A DNA stretch of 64,000 nucleotides from Zea mays (Eukaryota; Streptophyta; Magnoliopsida; Poales; Poaceae): positions 1,364,001-1,428,000 of the forward strand of contig NC_050104.1 in the NCBI RefSeq assembly GCF_902167145.1, in the 5' to 3' direction. A program made the translations under genes and the position numbers. This document shows, one piece after another, positions 61,151-64,000 of this stretch. Position 1 is the stretch's first letter, and the number at the start of each line of letters is the position of its first letter. The notes beneath the pieces were generated by a model that was given only the letters and a program-made list of their open reading frames with translations, was not told where the DNA came from and did no database searches.

Positions 61151-62335
61151 ACATATGTTTCCTTGCCATAGATCGTATTCTTGGATTTCTAGTGGAGACG
61201 ATTTCTTGGTCAAATATCCGTAGGTGTTAGCCTTCGGTATTATTGAAAATTGCCGTTCATGCATATTTTCGACAAAAATGGGGGTTGTGTTGCCATTGAT
61301 CATCAACCAGAGACTCGTACACCTAAACCCACATATGTTTCCTTGCCATAGATCGCATTCTTGGATTTCTAGTAGAGACCATTTCTTTGTCAAAAATCCG
61401 TAGGCGTTAGCCTTCGGTATTATTGAAAATGGTCGTTCATGACTATTTTCGACAAAAATGGGGGTTGTGTGGCCATTGATCATCGACCAGAGGCTCGTAC
61501 ACCTCACCCCACATATGTTTCCTTGCCATAGATCACATGCTTGGATTTTTGGTGGAGACCATTTCTTGGGCAAAATTCCGATCACATTCTTGGATTTATG
61601 GTGGAGACCATTTCTTGGTAAAAAATCCGTAGGTGTTAGCCTTCAGTGTCATTGAATATGGTCGTTCATGGCTATTTTTGACAAAAATGGGGGTTGTGTG
61701 GTCATTGATCATCGACCAGAGGCTCGTACACCTCACCCCACATATGTTTCGTTGCCATAGATCACATTCTTGGATTTATGGTGGAGACCATTTCTTGGTC
61801 AAAAATCGTAGGTGTTAGCCTTCACTGTCATTGAAAATGGTCGTTCTTGGCTATTTTTGACAAAAATGGGTGTTGTGTGGCCATTAATCATCAACCAGAG
61901 GCTCGTACACCTCACCCCACATATGTTTCCTTGCCAAAGATCACATTCTTGGATTTATGGTGGAGACCATTTCTTCGTCAAAAAATCGTAGGTGTTAGCC
62001 TTCGGTATTAATGAAAATGGTCGTTCATGGCTATTGTCGACAAAAATGGGGGTTGTGTGGCCATTGACCATCGACCAGAGACTCGTACACCTCACCCCAC
62101 ATATGTTTCTTTGCCATAGATCACATTCTTGGATTTATGGTGGAGACCATTTCTTGGTCAAAAATCCGTATGTGTTAGCCTTCGTTATTATTGAAAATCG
62201 TCGTTCATGGCTATTTTCGACAAAAATGGGGGTTGTGTGGTCATTGATCATCGACCAGAGGCTCGTACACCTCACCCCACATATGTTTTCTTGCCATAGT
62301 TCACATTCTTGGATTTCTGGTGGAGACCATTTCTT
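61150..62335 (+). repeat. 1,308/1,666-bp duplication, unit 1
   Basis: 61,150-61,440 recurs at 62,460-62,750 (offset 1,308 bp: CAAATATCCG at 61,211 and 62,519; TAGGCGTTAG at 61,401 and 62,709). 61,440-62,335 recurs from about 63,107 to the window end (offset 1,666-1,668 bp: ATCACATGCTTGG, CAAAATTCCG, CTTCACTGTC, TTAATCATC, GCCAAAGATC, CTTCGTTATT with GAAAATCG). The change of offset reflects two extra monomers near 62,750-63,107. Confidence 0.85.
61532..61580 (+). repeat. 49-bp truncated monomer, site 10
   Basis: The unit begins ATCACATGC and the junction is at 61,581, after CAAAATTCCG. This CAAAATTCCG spelling is shared only with site 11. Confidence 0.88.
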
Positions 62336-63107
62336 GGTCAAAAATCCGTAGGTGTTAGCCTTCGGTATTATTGAAAATGGTCGTTCATGGCTATTTTCGA
62401 CAAAAATGGGGGTTGTGTTGCCATTGATCATCGTCTAGTGGCTCGTACACCTCACCCCACATATGTTTCCTTGCCATAGATCGTATTCTTGGATTTCTAA
62501 TGGAGACGATTTCTTGGTCAAATATCCGTAGGTGTTAGCCTTCGGTATTATTGAAAATTGTCGTTCATGGCTATTTTCGACGAAAATGGGGGTTGTGTTG
62601 CCATTGATCATCAACCAAAGGCTCATACACCTCACCCCACATATGTTTCCTTGCCATAAATCACATTCTTGTATTTCTAGTGGAGACCATTTCTTGGTCA
62701 AAAATTCGTAGGCGTTAGCCTTCGGTATTATTGAAAATTGTCGTTCATGGCTATTTTTGACAAAAATGGGGTTGTGTGGCCATTGATCATTGACCAAAGG
62801 CTCATACACCTCACCCCACATATGTTTCCTTGTCATAGATCATATTCTTGGATTTCTAGTAGAGACCATTTCTTGGTCAAAATCCGTAGGTGTTAGCCTT
62901 CGGTATTATTGAAAATGGTCGTTCATGGCTATTTTCGACAAAAATGGGGGTTGTGTGGCCATTGATCATCGACCAGAGGCTCGTACACCTCACCCCACAT
63001 ATGTTTTCTTGCCATAGATCACATTCTTGGATTTATGGTGGAGACCATTTCTTGGTCAAAAATCCGTAGGTGTTAGCCTTCGGTATTATTGAAAATGGTC
63101 GTTTATG
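62335..63107 (+). repeat. K180 monomers between offset copies
   Basis: Contains the second CAAATATCCG and TAGGCGTTAG monomers plus two monomers with no counterpart in unit 1. GACGAAAATG (62,580) and GTCAAAATCC (62,880, short A-run) are private. Confidence 0.78.
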
Positions 63108-64000
63108 GCTATTTTCGACAAAAATGGGGGTTGTGTGGCCATTGATCATAGACCAGAGGCTCGTACACCTCACCCCACATATGTTTCCTTGCCATAGATC
63201 ACATGCTTGGATTTTTGGTGGAGGCCATTTCTTGGGCAAAATTCCGATCACATTCTTGGATTTATGGTGGAGACCATTTCTTGGTCAAAAATCCGTAGGT
63301 GTTACCCTTCAGTGTCATTGAATATGGTCGTTCATGGCTATTTTTGACAAAAATGGGGGTTGTGTGGCCATTGATCATCGACCAGAGGCTCGTACACCTC
63401 ACCCCACATATGTTTCGTTGCCATAGATCACATTCTTGGATTTGTGGTGGAGACCATTTGCTGGTCAAAAATTCGTAGGTGTTAGCCTTCACTGTCATTG
63501 AAAATGGTCGTTCTTGGCTATTTTTGACAAAAAATGGGGGTTGTGTGGCCATTAATCATCGACCAGAGGCTCGTACACCTCACCCCACATATGTTTCCTT
63601 GCCAAAGATCACATTCTTGGATTTATGGTGGAGACCATTTCTTGGTCAAAAATCCGTAGGTGTTAGCCTTCAGTATTATTGAAAATGGTTGTTCATGGCT
63701 ATTTTCGACAAAAATGGGGGTTGTGTGGCCATTGATCATCGACCAGAGGCTCGTACACCTCACCCCACATATGTTTCCTTGCCATAGATCACATACTTGG
63801 ATTTATGGTGGAGACCATTTCTTGGTCAAAAATCCATAGGTGTTAGCCTTCGTTATTATTGAAAATCGTCGTTCATGGCTATTTTCGACAAAAATGGGGG
63901 TTGTGTGGCCATTGATCATCGACCAGAGGCTCGTACACCTCACCCCACATATGTTTTCTTGCCATAGATCACATTCTTGGATTTCTGGTGGAGACCATTT
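63107..64000 (+). repeat. 1,308/1,666-bp duplication, unit 2 (runs off the window)
   Basis: Continues the variant order of 61,440-62,335. It is cut by the end of the window in the middle of a monomer (GAGACCATTT), so the array goes on to the right. Confidence 0.85.
63198..63246 (+). repeat. 49-bp truncated monomer, site 11
   Basis: The junction is at 63,247, a duplicate of site 10 with the same ATCACATGC start and CAAAATTCCG end. GGAGGCC replaces GGAGACC in the left part. Confidence 0.88.

Larger units (their letters stand above)
1..64000 (-). repeat. Knob180 (K180) satellite array, maize-type knob heterochromatin
   Basis: A ~180-bp unit is repeated head to tail from edge to edge, always in the same orientation. 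Anchors recur every 180 bp, for example CCCCACATATG at 1, 361 and 897, then GATCACATTCTTGG, GAGACCATTTCTTGGTC, GTGTTAGCCTTCGG, CGTTCATGGCTATTTTCGAC, TGGGGGTTGTGTGGCC and CATCGACCAGAGGCTCGTAC. The reverse complement, with GAAGGCTAACACCTACGG and GGTCTCCACCAGAAATCC, agrees with the maize 180-bp knob satellite as I remember it, so the conventional repeat orientation is on the minus strand. Established knowledge: this satellite forms cytological knobs in Zea and Tripsacum, is late-replicating, and acts as a neocentromere on abnormal chromosome 10 backgrounds through a dedicated kinesin. Species and chromosome cannot be told from the window. I found no 350-bp TR-1 knob repeat, no retrotransposon end and no gene. 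Confidence 0.93.

Noticed and set aside
1..64000. CRISPR array
   Set aside because: Units are directly adjacent 180-bp repeats without short repeats separated by unique spacers, and no cas-like gene is present.
1..64000. Centromeric satellite (for example maize CentC, ~156 bp) instead of knob repeat
   Set aside because: The period is 180 bp and the motifs fit the knob180 repeat as remembered; I cannot run the alignment that would settle it.
1..64000. Promoters, terminators or replication origins inside the monomer
   Set aside because: AT-rich tracts and the ACATATGT and TGATCA palindromes occur in every unit, but nothing in the sequence marks them as functional sites.

Overview
The whole 64-kb window is one uninterrupted array of a ~180-bp tandem satellite. 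I see no real gene, no RNA gene, no CRISPR array and no recognisable transposable element. The monomer matches, in reverse complement, the 180-bp knob satellite (knob180, K180) of maize (Zea mays) and its close relatives teosinte and Tripsacum, as I know it from memory. The array is therefore most likely heterochromatic knob DNA from a Zea-like genome. Roughly 355-365 monomers lie head to tail, all in one orientation, and both window edges fall inside the array.

Since nothing is coding, the informative structure is how the array has been copied. From left to right: 0-6 kb holds mixed monomers with an old ~17-monomer duplication (offset ~3057 bp). 6.2-10.2 kb is a 12-monomer duplication (2155 bp). 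11.6-14.1 kb is a clean 7-monomer tandem duplication (1258 bp). 14.1-22.3 kb has 5-monomer units (898 bp) nested in a 21-monomer duplication (3771 bp). 22.3-26 kb is a ~2030-bp repeat broken by partial monomers. 26.6-33.6 kb has a 9-monomer unit (1617 bp) in adjacent near-identical copies plus an older copy. 28-37 kb has offset copies at 5573/6111 and 1978 bp. 37.6-40.8 kb is another near-identical 9-monomer pair (1622 bp). 41-43.7 kb is a 1310-bp pair. 43.4-49.7 kb is a 3107-bp pair, with more diverged relatives to 53.5 kb (offset ~2338 bp). 54.2-64 kb is dominated by units carrying a 49-bp truncated monomer.

Three further patterns stand out. Monomer differences fall heavily on the six CpG sites of the monomer as CG to CA or TG, as expected of a methylated repeat. 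Linked base variants define monomer haplotypes. Specific multi-monomer haplotypes recur 26 kb and 43 kb apart. Partial monomers (about 49, 52, 90, 144 and 146 bp) mark deletion events, several with microhomology or a filler-like insert, and some were later spread by duplication.

Because 180 is 3 x 60, a stop-free frame in one monomer stays open into the next. This yields many 60-331-codon open frames on both strands. I regard all of them as by-products of the repeat. Knobs act, by established knowledge, as late-replicating heterochromatin and as neocentromeres in meiotic drive when abnormal chromosome 10 is present; nothing in this sequence alone shows whether this array takes part.
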